A stretch of DNA of 64,000 bases from Thermohalobaculum sediminis (GTDB lineage Bacteria > Pseudomonadota > Alphaproteobacteria > Rhodobacterales > Rhodobacteraceae). The notes beneath the pieces are model-generated. The model did no database searches. It was not told where the DNA came from and saw only the letters and a list, made by a program, of their open reading frames with translations. This document shows, piece after piece, positions 46,326 to 55,783 of this stretch. The stretch is from the NCBI RefSeq assembly GCF_023487995.1, contig NZ_JAMFKN010000010.1, positions 62,001 to 126,000 on the forward strand, given 5' to 3'. Both the position numbers and the translations under genes were made by a program. How positions within the stretch are numbered: the stretch's first letter is position 1; every line of letters begins with the position of its first letter.

Positions 46326-47147
46326 GTGCGCGACGACCATCTTCCCCCTGCCCCGCCACATCCCGTGGCGGCGGCTGACGCTCACCCCCCGCAGATGATC
46401 GCGCGGCTGGTCGAGGAGGTGGGCGTGCGCAAGGCCAATCTCGCGCCGGTGCCGATGGTCATGCTGGGCGGGCTCGCGGGCGTCTTCATCGCCTTCGGGG
46501 GGATGCTGGCGACGCTGGTGCTCACCGATCCGGTGCTGGGATATGGCCTCACGCGCTGGGTGGCGGGGATCGCCTTCTCGCTGGGCCTGATCCTCGTGGT
46601 GGTGGCGGGGGCGGAGCTGTTCACCGGCAACAACCTGATCGTCATGGCCTGGGCCGACCGGAAGGTGACGACGCTGCGCCTGCTGCGCGCCTGGGCCATC
46701 GTGTGGGCCGCGAACTTCGCGGGCTCGCTGGCCGCGGCGCTCGCGGTCTGGCTCTCTGGCGTCTACGGGACGGGTGAGGGCTCGGTCGCGGCGACCGCGA
46801 TCCGCATCGCCGAGGCGAAGGCGGCCCTCGGGCCCGTCGAGGCGCTGGTGCGCGGCATCCTGTGCAACGCGCTGGTCTGCCTCGCCGTCTGGCTCGCAAT
46901 GGCCTCGCACACGGTGACCGACCGAATCCTCGCGGTGATCTTCCCGGTCGCGGCCTTCGTGGCGCTGGGCTTCGAGCACTCGGTCGCCAACATGTACCTC
47001 ATCCCGGCGGGCTGGCTGCATGGGGCCGCCGTCACGGCGGGCGGCTTCCTCGGCAACATGCTGTGGGTCACGCTGGGCAACGTGATCGGCGGCGGCGTCC
47101 TGGTCGCGGGCGTCTACTGGGCGGTCTACCTGCGCCCGGCGCGCTGA
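46326..47147 (+). CDS. Formate/nitrite transporter family protein
   Basis: A FocA/NirC-family pentameric anion channel. From GTG 46326 it has 273 residues with six predicted helices and the family signatures LVVVAGAELFTGNNLIVMAW, GILCNALVCLAVWLA (the central NxxxC pattern) and GFEHSVANMYLIPAG. The GTG is chosen because GGGAG lies 6 bp before it, whereas ATG 46296 has no ribosome site and would be almost on the predicted transcription start. An FNR-type box implies induction at low oxygen. Formate, nitrite or hydrosulfide cannot be distinguished by eye. Confidence 0.88.
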   Translation: MRDDHLPPAPPHPVAAADAHPPQMIARLVEEVGVRKANLAPVPMVMLGGLAGVFIAFGGMLATLVLTDPVLGYGLTRWVAGIAFSLGLILVVVAGAELFTGNNLIVMAWADRKVTTLRLLRAWAIVWAANFAGSLAAALAVWLSGVYGTGEGSVAATAIRIAEAKAALGPVEALVRGILCNALVCLAVWLAMASHTVTDRILAVIFPVAAFVALGFEHSVANMYLIPAGWLHGAAVTAGGFLGNMLWVTLGNVIGGGVLVAGVYWAVYLRPAR

Positions 47148-47151
47148 GCGG

Positions 47152-48009
47152 TCAGGCCACCTGCGTGCGTCGGAACGGCGAGGCCGGATAGACGCCGAGG
47201 ATCTTCACGCGCTTGGTGAAAAAATCGAGCTCCTCCATCGCCAACCGGACCGACCTGTGCTCGGGGTGGCCCTCGATGTCGGCATAGAACTGGGTCGCGG
47301 TGAACGAGCCGCCGACCATGTAGCTTTCCAGCTTGATCATGTTGACGCCGTTCGTCGCGAACCCGCCCATCGCCTTGTAGAGAGCGGCCGGCACGTTCCT
47401 GACCTCGAACACGAACGAGGTGATCGCGTCGCCGCCCAGCGGGTCGGCCTCGATCTTCTGGCGCGACATGACCAGGAATCGCGTCGTGTTGTGCTTGGCG
47501 TCCTCGATGTCCTCGGCCAGCACCTCGAGCCCGTAGACTTCGCCCGCCAGCCGCGAGGCGATCGCGGCACGCCCCGGGTGGTCGTCCTCGGCCACCTGCT
47601 TCGCGCTGCCCGCGGTGTCGCCACCGGTCACCGCCCTGATCCCGTGCTCCTTGAGGAACATGCGGCACTGGCCCAGCGCGACGGTGTGGCTCTGCGCCTC
47701 GCGCACGTCCTCGAGCTTCATGCCCTGCCTGCCCAGCAGTTGCAGCCGGATCGGCACGAAATGCTCGCCGATGATGTAGAGCCCCGACTCGGGCAGCAGG
47801 TGATGCAGGTCGGCGACCCGCCCGTAGAGCGAGTTCTCCACCGGCATCATCGCCAGCCGGGCCGCGCCGCCCCTTACGGCCGCGATCGCGTCCTCGAAAG
47901 TGGCGCAGGGCAAGGGCTCCATCGCCGGATAGACCTCGCGGCAGGCCTGGTGCGAGAAGGCGCCGATCTCGCCCTGGAAGGCGATTCTGCCCGTCAGCTC
48001 CGTGTTCAT
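47152..48009 (-). CDS. pheA: Prephenate dehydratase
   Basis: The enzyme converts prephenate to phenylpyruvate in phenylalanine synthesis. The 285-residue protein has an N-terminal PDT domain (GEIGAFSHQACREVYP, PVENSLYGRVADLHHLL, and the active-site NTTRF in AKHNTTRFLVMSR) and a C-terminal ACT domain (ALYKAMGGFATNGVNMIKLES) for Phe feedback. There is no chorismate mutase domain. The ATG at 48009 has GGGAGGGGTGGG just upstream. A longer in-frame frame begins at 48096. It is divergent from the cytochrome c gene. Confidence 0.95.
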   Translation of the reverse strand: MNTELTGRIAFQGEIGAFSHQACREVYPAMEPLPCATFEDAIAAVRGGAARLAMMPVENSLYGRVADLHHLLPESGLYIIGEHFVPIRLQLLGRQGMKLEDVREAQSHTVALGQCRMFLKEHGIRAVTGGDTAGSAKQVAEDDHPGRAAIASRLAGEVYGLEVLAEDIEDAKHNTTRFLVMSRQKIEADPLGGDAITSFVFEVRNVPAALYKAMGGFATNGVNMIKLESYMVGGSFTATQFYADIEGHPEHRSVRLAMEELDFFTKRVKILGVYPASPFRRTQVA

Positions 48010-48089
48010 CCCACCCCTCCCGCGCCATGCCCGGCGCGTCCACCACCCGAAAAACCTCTCCTCAGGCGTTTGGTCGCGGCTTATACGGC

Positions 48090-48119
48090 TTGGCAAGCCC
48101 TTGGGGAAGGCGCTATTCA
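48090..48119 (+). promoter_or_regulatory. Candidate promoter of the two-haem cytochrome c gene
   Basis: TTGGCA (48090-48095), 18 bp, TATTCA (48114-48119), giving a leader of about 45 nt. On the other strand TATAAG (complement of 48080-48085) may serve pheA, so the two promoters probably overlap. Confidence 0.4.
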
Positions 48120-48169
48120 GCCCCGCAAACGGCTATGCCCTGCGACGGGCGATGGAGGATGTGAGACCC

Positions 48170-49237
48170 ATGGATTCAGGCGAGTTCAACAAGATCGCTG
48201 GCGCCGTGCTCGGCGCGTTCCTGCTCTTCCTGCTGCTGGGCTTCTTCTCCGAGCAGATCTACGGCGTCGGGCATGACGAGGTGCTTGCCTACGCCGTCGA
48301 GATCGAGGGCGCCGAGACCGCCGGGGCCGAAACCGAGACCGTCGACCTCGCGGCTCTGGTGGCCTCGGCCGACGCGGCGGCGGGCGAGAAGCTGTTCAAG
48401 CAGTGCAGCGCCTGCCACAAGATGGAGGAAGGCGCGAACGCCGTCGGCCCCTATCTCTGGGGCGTCGTCGGCCGCGACATCGCGGCGGCGTCGGGCTTCA
48501 GCTACTCCGAGGCGCTGAGCTCCAAGGACGGCGTCTGGGACCTCGAGCACCTCAGCGCCTTCCTCGAGAACCCCAAGGGCTACGCGCCGGGCACCAAGAT
48601 GGCCTATGGCGGCATGAAGAAGCCGCAGGACCGGGTGAACCTGATCGCCTGGCTCAACGAGGCCGACGGCTCGCCGATCGAGCTCGCCGCCGCGCCCGCT
48701 GAGACCGCGACCGATGCCGCCGAAGCGGCTGGCGCCGCGGCAGAGACCGCCGGTGAGCAAGCGGCGACCGCGGCCGAAACCGCGACCGAAGCCGTGAGCG
48801 AGGCGGCTGGCGCCGCCGCCGGAGCGGTGGTCGAGGCCGCGGGCGAGGCGGCCGAGGCCGTGCAGGGCGCGGCCGAAACCGCCGTGGCCGCCGCGACCGG
48901 CGCTTTCGCCGACGCCTCGGCCGAGGACGGCGCCAAGGTCTTCAACAAGTGCAAGGCCTGCCACACGCTCGAGCAGGGCAAGAACCGCGTGGGCCCCTAT
49001 CTCTGGGGCGTCGTCGGCCGCCCGGTGGCCAGCGCCGAGGGCTTCTCCTACTCCGACGCGCTCAAGGGCGTGGGCGGTGAATGGACCGCCGCACAGCTCG
49101 ACGCCTTCCTCGCCGACCCGAAGGGCTTCGCGCCGGGCAACAAGATGTCCTTCGCGGGCGTCAAGGATGCCGAGGACCGCGCCGACCTGATCGTCTACCT
49201 CAACGAGGCCGACGGCAGCCCCGCGCCGCTGGAATAA
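48170..49237 (+). CDS. Membrane-anchored cytochrome c with two class I haem domains
   Basis: The 355-residue protein has an uncleaved N-terminal anchor (residues 10-27, AGAVLGAFLLFLLLGFF), like CycM/cytochrome c-552, then two homologous cytochrome c domains. Domain 1 has CSACH (79-83) with Met144 as likely axial ligand; domain 2 has CKACH (261-265) with Met326. An Ala/Glu/Thr-rich linker of about 80 residues joins them. The domains share VGPYLWGVVGR and NEADGSP exactly. It presumably carries electrons from the bc1 complex to the oxidase. GGAGG 11 bp upstream supports ATG 48170 over 48152. A strong terminator follows. Confidence 0.9.
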   Translation: MDSGEFNKIAGAVLGAFLLFLLLGFFSEQIYGVGHDEVLAYAVEIEGAETAGAETETVDLAALVASADAAAGEKLFKQCSACHKMEEGANAVGPYLWGVVGRDIAAASGFSYSEALSSKDGVWDLEHLSAFLENPKGYAPGTKMAYGGMKKPQDRVNLIAWLNEADGSPIELAAAPAETATDAAEAAGAAAETAGEQAATAAETATEAVSEAAGAAAGAVVEAAGEAAEAVQGAAETAVAAATGAFADASAEDGAKVFNKCKACHTLEQGKNRVGPYLWGVVGRPVASAEGFSYSDALKGVGGEWTAAQLDAFLADPKGFAPGNKMSFAGVKDAEDRADLIVYLNEADGSPAPLE

Positions 49238-49260
49238 CTCCGCTCCCGAGGCACTTCCGG

Positions 49261-49301
49261 ACCGCGCCGCAACGAACATTGCGGCGCGGTTTCATATTTT
49301 T
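49261..49301 (+). terminator. Intrinsic terminator after the cytochrome c gene
   Basis: ACCGCGCCGCAA (49261-49272) pairs perfectly with TTGCGGCGCGGT (49279-49290) around a CGAACA loop and is followed by TTCATATTTTT. Confidence 0.88.
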
Positions 49302-49326
49302 AATCCGCCGCGACGGGCGCCTCAGC

Positions 49327-49355
49327 TTGAAACCCCCCCGCCTTCGCCCTAACCG
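49327..49355 (+). promoter_or_regulatory. Candidate promoter of the yej operon
   Basis: TTGAAA (49327-49332), 17 bp, TAACCG (49350-49355), with a start near 49362 and the ATG at 49385. Confidence 0.35.
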
Positions 49356-49384
49356 TAAGGGCGGGCGAACGACATGGGGTCAGC

Positions 49385-51253
49385 ATGCGCTGGACACGGC
49401 GGAAGTTCGGACAGATCGGCCTTGGCATGGCGGCGGCGAGCCTCATGCCGCGCCTTGCGGCGGCGCAGGCGGCCGACGGCATCATCCGCGCCCATGGCGT
49501 GTCTGCCTTCGGCGACCTCAAGTATCCCGAGGGCTTTGCCCATTACGACTACGTGAACCCCGCGGCGCCCAAGGGTGGCACCTTCTCGACCGGCGGCGGG
49601 CCCGGCACGTTCGACAGCCTCAACCCCTTCATCCTCAAGGGCAACCCGGCGACGCTGACCGGCCTCACCTTCGACTCGCTGATGGACAGCGCGGCGGACG
49701 AGCCGGATTCGATGTACGGCCTCGTCGCCCGGTCGATCGAATACCCCGAGGACCGGATGTGGGCCGCCTTCGAACTGCGCCCGGAGGCCACCTTCGCTGA
49801 CGGCAGTCCCGTCACCGCCGAGGACGTGGCGCTCTCCTTCAACATACGGCGAGAGAAGGGCCACCCCTCGTTCCGCCTGCAATACGCGGCCGTCACGGGC
49901 GTGACCGTCGAGGGGCCGCACCGCGTGCGCTTCGACTTCGACCCGAACGCCGCGCGGCGCGACCTGCCGATGGCCGTCGCTGGCCTGCCGGTGATGTCGG
50001 CGAAGTGGTGGGAGGGGCGCGACTTCGCCGCATCGAGCCTCACGCCCATCCTCGGCTCGGGCCCCTACCGAGTCGAGAGCGCCGACCCCGGCCGCGTCAT
50101 CACCTATGCCCTGCGCGACGATTACTGGGGCAAGGACCTGCCGGTGAACCGCGGCCGCTGGAACTACCAGCGCATCAGCTTCGAGTACTACCGCGACCGC
50201 TCGGCCAGCTTCGAGGCGTTCAAGGCCGGGAAGTTCCTGTTCAACGAGGAATTCTGGTCCAAGCAATGGGCCACGGGCTACGATTTCCCGGCGCTCGCGC
50301 GCGGCGACGTGGTGCGCGAGACCCTGCCCGACAACCGTCCCTCGGGCACGCAGGGCTACTGGTTCAACCTGCGCCGAGCGAAGTTCGCCGACCCCCGCGT
50401 GCGCAAGGCCATCGCGATCTGCTTCGACTTCGAGTGGTCGAACAAGACGCTGTTCTACGATCTCTACACCCGCACCGACAGCTTCTTCGAGGGCGGCCCG
50501 ATGGAGGCGTCGGGCCTGCCCACCCCAGGCGAGACCGCGCTGCTCGAGCGCCTCGCCGCCGAGCTGCCGCCCGACCTGCCCGAGGACGTCTTCGGCCCCG
50601 CCTACGTCCCGCCCGTCACCGACGGCTCGGGCCGTAACCGGCGCGCCTTGCGCGAGGCGGCCGAGCTTCTGGACGCCGCCGGCTGGACCATCGTGGACGG
50701 CAAGCGGCGCAACGCCGCGGGCGAGCTTCTGGAGATCGAGTTCCTCGACGCCTCATCGGCCTTCGAGCGGATCACCGTGCCCTATATCCGCAATCTCGAG
50801 CGTATCGGCATCGCGGCGACGAACCGGGTGATCGACCCCGCACAGTATCGCCAGCGTATGGACGATTTCGACTTCGACATCACCACCGACCGCAAGGTGA
50901 TGTCGCTGACGCCCGGTGTCGAGCTGCGGGACTACTTCCATTCCTCGAGCGCGAATTCGCCAGGCTCGGACAACACCGCGGGCGTGGCCAACCCCGCCGT
51001 CGACCGCCTGATCGACATCGTCGAGCGCGCCGAGGATCGCGACACCCTCACCGACGCCGTGCGCGCGCTCGACCGGCTGCTGAGGGCGATGCACATCTGG
51101 GTGCCGCAGTGGTCCAAGGCCTCGCACCACATCGCCTACTGGGACATCTACGACCGGCCCGAGGTGAAGCCCGACTTCAGCCTGGGCAATTTCGACCTTT
51201 GGTGGGTCGATCCAGCGAAGTTCGCCCGCCTCAAAGACCGGATCGGGGGCTGA
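49385..51253 (+). CDS. yejA: Peptide ABC transporter substrate-binding protein, YejA-like
   Basis: A 622-residue family 5 periplasmic binding protein. The N terminus [19 protein letters not shown] contains a twin arginine and hydrophobic stretch, so export may be by Tat. The body has [24 protein letters not shown] and [13 protein letters not shown], as in YejA, which binds peptides such as microcin C and antimicrobial peptides. It is the first gene of a complete importer operon (yejA-yejB-yejE-yejF) and is a paralogue of the orphan binding protein at 26069-27865. Confidence 0.9.
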   Translation: MRWTRRKFGQIGLGMAAASLMPRLAAAQAADGIIRAHGVSAFGDLKYPEGFAHYDYVNPAAPKGGTFSTGGGPGTFDSLNPFILKGNPATLTGLTFDSLMDSAADEPDSMYGLVARSIEYPEDRMWAAFELRPEATFADGSPVTAEDVALSFNIRREKGHPSFRLQYAAVTGVTVEGPHRVRFDFDPNAARRDLPMAVAGLPVMSAKWWEGRDFAASSLTPILGSGPYRVESADPGRVITYALRDDYWGKDLPVNRGRWNYQRISFEYYRDRSASFEAFKAGKFLFNEEFWSKQWATGYDFPALARGDVVRETLPDNRPSGTQGYWFNLRRAKFADPRVRKAIAICFDFEWSNKTLFYDLYTRTDSFFEGGPMEASGLPTPGETALLERLAAELPPDLPEDVFGPAYVPPVTDGSGRNRRALREAAELLDAAGWTIVDGKRRNAAGELLEIEFLDASSAFERITVPYIRNLERIGIAATNRVIDPAQYRQRMDDFDFDITTDRKVMSLTPGVELRDYFHSSSANSPGSDNTAGVANPAVDRLIDIVERAEDRDTLTDAVRALDRLLRAMHIWVPQWSKASHHIAYWDIYDRPEVKPDFSLGNFDLWWVDPAKFARLKDRIGG

Positions 51254-51260
51254 GGCCCGC

Positions 51261-52367
51261 ATGGGAGCCTACATCCTTCGCCGCCTGCTGCTGATCATCC
51301 CCACGCTGCTGGGGATCATGGCGTTGAATTTCCTGATCATCCAGTTCACGCCGGGCGGGCCGGTCGAGCAGATCCTCGTCCAGATCGACGAGGGCGCCCA
51401 TGGCGGCGGCGCGACCGAGCGCTTCACCGGCGGCGGCGAGGGGACGGGCGGCAGCACGGGCACCGCGGCCGGCGCAGGCGAAAGCAGCTATCGCGGTGCT
51501 CAGGGCCTCGACCCGGACTTCATCAAGGAACTCGAGCGCCAGTTCGGCCTCGACAAGCCGCCGCTCGAACGATTCGGCATCATGGTCTGGAACTACCTGC
51601 GCTTCGACTTCGGCGAGAGCTTCTACCGATCGGTCTCGGTCATCGACCTGATCCTCGAGAAGATGCCGGTCTCGATCTCGCTGGGACTGTGGACCACGCT
51701 GATCTCGTATCTGGTGTCGATCCCGCTCGGCATCGCCAAGGCGGTGCGCGACGGCTCGCGCTTCGACGCGGTGACCTCGGGCGTGATCATCGCGGCCTAC
51801 GCGATCCCCGGGTTCCTGTTCGCGGTGATCCTGCTGGTGTTCTTCGCCGGCGGCTCCTACGTGCAGTGGTTCCCGCTGAGGGGCCTCACGTCCGAGAACT
51901 GGGAGAGCCTCAGCCTGTGGGGCAAGCTGGTCGATTACCTGTGGCACATCGTGCTGCCGGTGAGCGCCATGATGATCTCGGGCTTTGCGACGCTGACGCT
52001 GCTCACCAAGAACTCGTTCCTCGACGAGATCCGCAAGCAATACGTGATGACCGCCCGCGCCAAGGGCCTTTCCGAGCGCGGCGTGCTCTACGGCCATGTC
52101 TTCCGCAACGCCATGCTGATCGTGATCGCGGGCTTTCCGGGCGCGTTCGTGTCGATCTTCTTCACCGGCGCGCTGTTCGTCGAGACGGTGTTCTCGCTCG
52201 ACGGTCTGGGTTTGCTGGGCTTCGAGTCGGTGGTCAACCGCGACTATCCGGTGGTGCTGGGCACGCTCTACCTGTTCGGGCTGATGGGGCTGGTGGTGAA
52301 GCTGATCTCGGACCTCACCTATGTCTGGATCGACCCGCGCATCGACTTCGAGCGGCGGGAGGGCTGA
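51261..52367 (+). CDS. yejB: Peptide ABC transporter permease, YejB-like
   Basis: The 368-residue inner-membrane permease has an N-terminal helix with the DppB-type start ([22 protein letters not shown]) and a Gly/Thr-rich insert around residues 48-75 ([19 protein letters not shown]) in the periplasmic loop. Five further helices contain the EAA-type coupling loop [27 protein letters not shown] that contacts the ATPase. It starts 7 bp after yejA and ends 1 bp before yejE. Confidence 0.93.
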   Translation: MGAYILRRLLLIIPTLLGIMALNFLIIQFTPGGPVEQILVQIDEGAHGGGATERFTGGGEGTGGSTGTAAGAGESSYRGAQGLDPDFIKELERQFGLDKPPLERFGIMVWNYLRFDFGESFYRSVSVIDLILEKMPVSISLGLWTTLISYLVSIPLGIAKAVRDGSRFDAVTSGVIIAAYAIPGFLFAVILLVFFAGGSYVQWFPLRGLTSENWESLSLWGKLVDYLWHIVLPVSAMMISGFATLTLLTKNSFLDEIRKQYVMTARAKGLSERGVLYGHVFRNAMLIVIAGFPGAFVSIFFTGALFVETVFSLDGLGLLGFESVVNRDYPVVLGTLYLFGLMGLVVKLISDLTYVWIDPRIDFERREG

Positions 52368-52368
52368 G

Positions 52369-53508
52369 ATGGAGGCCCCTGCCCCCGCTATCCCCGCCCC
52401 TGCGCGCGGCCTGTTCACGCTCTCGCCGCTCAACCGGCGCCGCGTGCGGAACTTCCGCGCGAACCGCCGGGCGCTGTGGAGCCTGCGCCTGTTCGGCGTG
52501 CTGTTCCTGCTCAGCCTCTGCGCCGAGCTGATCGCCAACGACCGGCCGATCCTGATCCGCTTCCAGGGCGCGCTTCTGTCGCCGCTGATGACCGACTACC
52601 CCGAAACCTTCTTCGGCGGCGATTTCGAGACCGCGGCCGTCTATTCCGACCCCGTGGTGCAATGCCTGATCCGCACGGGCGGCAACATCGAGGGCTGCCT
52701 CGATCAGGCCGATGGCCTCGGCCCCGCGCCGGTGGCCGAGGGGCAGGCGAAAGGCTGGATCCTCTGGCCGCTCATCCCGTTCAGCTATTCGACCGTGGAT
52801 TACGAGGTCGCCACCGCCCCATCGTCCCCCGACGCCCGCCACTGGCTTGGCACCGACGACCAGGCCCGCGACGTGCTCGCGCGCGTGATCTACGGCTTTC
52901 GGCTCTCGGTCCTGTTCGGCTTCGGAGTCACCGCGCTTTCGGCCATGATCGGAGTCCTGGCAGGGGCGGCGCAGGGGTTCTTCGGCGGCTGGGTCGACCT
53001 GACCTTCCAGCGGGTCGAGGAGGTCTGGTCGTCGATGAACACGCTCTACGTGATCCTGATCATCTCGTCCGTGCTGGCGCCGAACCTGTGGGTGATGTTC
53101 TTCATCTTCGTGGCCTTCGGCTGGACCGCCATCATCGGCGTCGTGCGGGCCGAGTTCCTGCGCGCCCGCAACTTCGAATACGTGCAGGCGGCGCGCGCGC
53201 TGGGCGTGGGCGACTGGCGCATCATGGTGCGCCACCTGCTGCCGAACGCGATGGTGGCGACGCTGACGCTGCTGCCCTTCATGCTGACGGCTTCGATTGG
53301 GCTGCTCGCGGGGCTAGACTTCCTCGGCTTCGGGCTGGGACAGGGCTATCCCTCGCTGGGCGAGCTGGCGTTGCAGGGCAAGAAATACCTGCAGGACCCA
53401 CATCTTGCGATCACCGCCTTCCTGACCTTCGCGATCATGCTGTCGCTGATGGTCTTCGTGTTCGAGGGCGTGCGCGACGCCTTCGACCCCCGCAAGACCT
53501 TCCGGTGA
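52369..53508 (+). CDS. yejE: Peptide ABC transporter permease, YejE-like
   Basis: A 379-residue DppC-type permease. An N-terminal segment (FTLSPLNRRRVRNFRANRRA) precedes a first helix, followed by a long periplasmic part with HWLGTDDQARDVLARVIYGFRLS, the signature of this subgroup. Then come five helices with the EAA loop YVQAARALGVGDWRIMVRHLLPNAM. The start at 52369 follows the yejB stop by 1 bp. It pairs with YejB to form the channel. Confidence 0.93.
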   Translation: MEAPAPAIPAPARGLFTLSPLNRRRVRNFRANRRALWSLRLFGVLFLLSLCAELIANDRPILIRFQGALLSPLMTDYPETFFGGDFETAAVYSDPVVQCLIRTGGNIEGCLDQADGLGPAPVAEGQAKGWILWPLIPFSYSTVDYEVATAPSSPDARHWLGTDDQARDVLARVIYGFRLSVLFGFGVTALSAMIGVLAGAAQGFFGGWVDLTFQRVEEVWSSMNTLYVILIISSVLAPNLWVMFFIFVAFGWTAIIGVVRAEFLRARNFEYVQAARALGVGDWRIMVRHLLPNAMVATLTLLPFMLTASIGLLAGLDFLGFGLGQGYPSLGELALQGKKYLQDPHLAITAFLTFAIMLSLMVFVFEGVRDAFDPRKTFR

Positions 53509-53515
53509 GGGCGCG

Positions 53516-55135
<1,620 letters not shown>

Positions 55136-55149
55136 CGGCCGGGCTTGAC

Positions 55150-55164
55150 GTTCGCCGTCTGTTC
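55150..55164 (+). promoter_or_regulatory. LexA (SOS) box of mmcB
   Basis: GTTC-GCCGTCT-GTTC matches the alphaproteobacterial LexA box GTTC-N7-GTTC exactly. It follows a -35-like TTGACG (55145-55150), so LexA would block RNA polymerase. It lies 36 bp before the mmcB ATG. Confidence 0.85.
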
Positions 55165-55200
55165 CCGCCATCCTCGCCTTGTTCGGATGGAGGGAAGGCG

Positions 55201-55638
55201 ATGCGCGCTAGCCCAATGACGCCCGAGGCCCCCGGGATCGCCCTTGCCCGCGGTGTCACGCGGATGCTCGCCCAGCGCGGCCTCGCCGCCATCGTCGAGT
55301 TTCCCACGACCGACGGGCGGCGCATGGACCTCTGCGCTCTGGGACCGAAGGGCGAGATCTGGTGCGTCGAGGTGAAATCGTCCCGCGCCGACTTCATGTC
55401 GGACGCGAAGTGGATCGACTATCTGCCATGGTGCGATCGCTTCTTCTTTGCGGTTCCCGAAAGCTTCCCGGCCGAGATCCTGCCGCCCGACCACGGCCTC
55501 ATCCTGGCCGACCAATGGGGCGCCGAGGTGATCCGCATGGCCCCGCACGACCCCGTCGCGGCCGCCCGCCGGAAGGCCGTGACACTGCGCTTCGCCCGCA
55601 TGGCGGCCGAGCGGCTCGTGCGGCTGACCGACCGGTAG
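55201..55638 (+). CDS. mmcB: MmcB family DNA repair protein
   Basis: The 145-residue protein matches MmcB of Caulobacter, a mitomycin-C-inducible DNA repair protein of the endonuclease-like fold. Visible nuclease-type residues are the Asp in RRMDLCALGPKGEIWCVEVKSS (D...ExK pattern: catalytic Asp, then Glu-Val-Lys) and the later DYLPWCDRFFFAVP. An exact LexA box upstream independently supports the identification, since mmcB is SOS-controlled. GGAGGGAAGG precedes the ATG. The gene is apparently transcribed alone. Confidence 0.88.
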   Translation: MRASPMTPEAPGIALARGVTRMLAQRGLAAIVEFPTTDGRRMDLCALGPKGEIWCVEVKSSRADFMSDAKWIDYLPWCDRFFFAVPESFPAEILPPDHGLILADQWGAEVIRMAPHDPVAAARRKAVTLRFARMAAERLVRLTDR

Positions 55639-55660
55639 GAGCGCCGCTCCAGACACGCAG

Positions 55661-55678
55661 CCCCGGGCATTCCCGGGA
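55661..55678. repeat. CCCGGG palindromic repeat
   Basis: CCCGGG (55662-55667), CATT, CCCGGG (55672-55677). It is the first of three related palindromes clustered after mmcB (also 55696-55716 and a degenerate one at about 55745-55762). Confidence 0.55.
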
Positions 55679-55695
55679 CCTTGGCACGTCGCGTT

Positions 55696-55716
55696 GCCCC
55701 GGGCTCGACCCGGGGC
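55696..55716. repeat. CCCGGG-N5-CCCGGG palindromic repeat
   Basis: GCCCCGGG, centre CTCGA, CCCGGGGC; identical in both arms to the copy at 28992-29012. It lies between convergent mmcB and the SHMT-like gene. Confidence 0.65.
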
Positions 55717-55783
55717 CTCCTTGGGGTCATCCCCGTCCCGCAAGGTCCCGGCTCGGGGCCGGGTTGACGATCCGACCTGCCGG

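Noticed and set aside
48010-48096. Phe/Trp-rich stretch (ERFFGWWTRRAW) upstream of pheA as a leader peptide
   Set aside because: It is in frame with pheA with no stop codon between, so it is an upstream extension of the frame rather than a separate leader, and a strong ribosome site marks ATG 48009.
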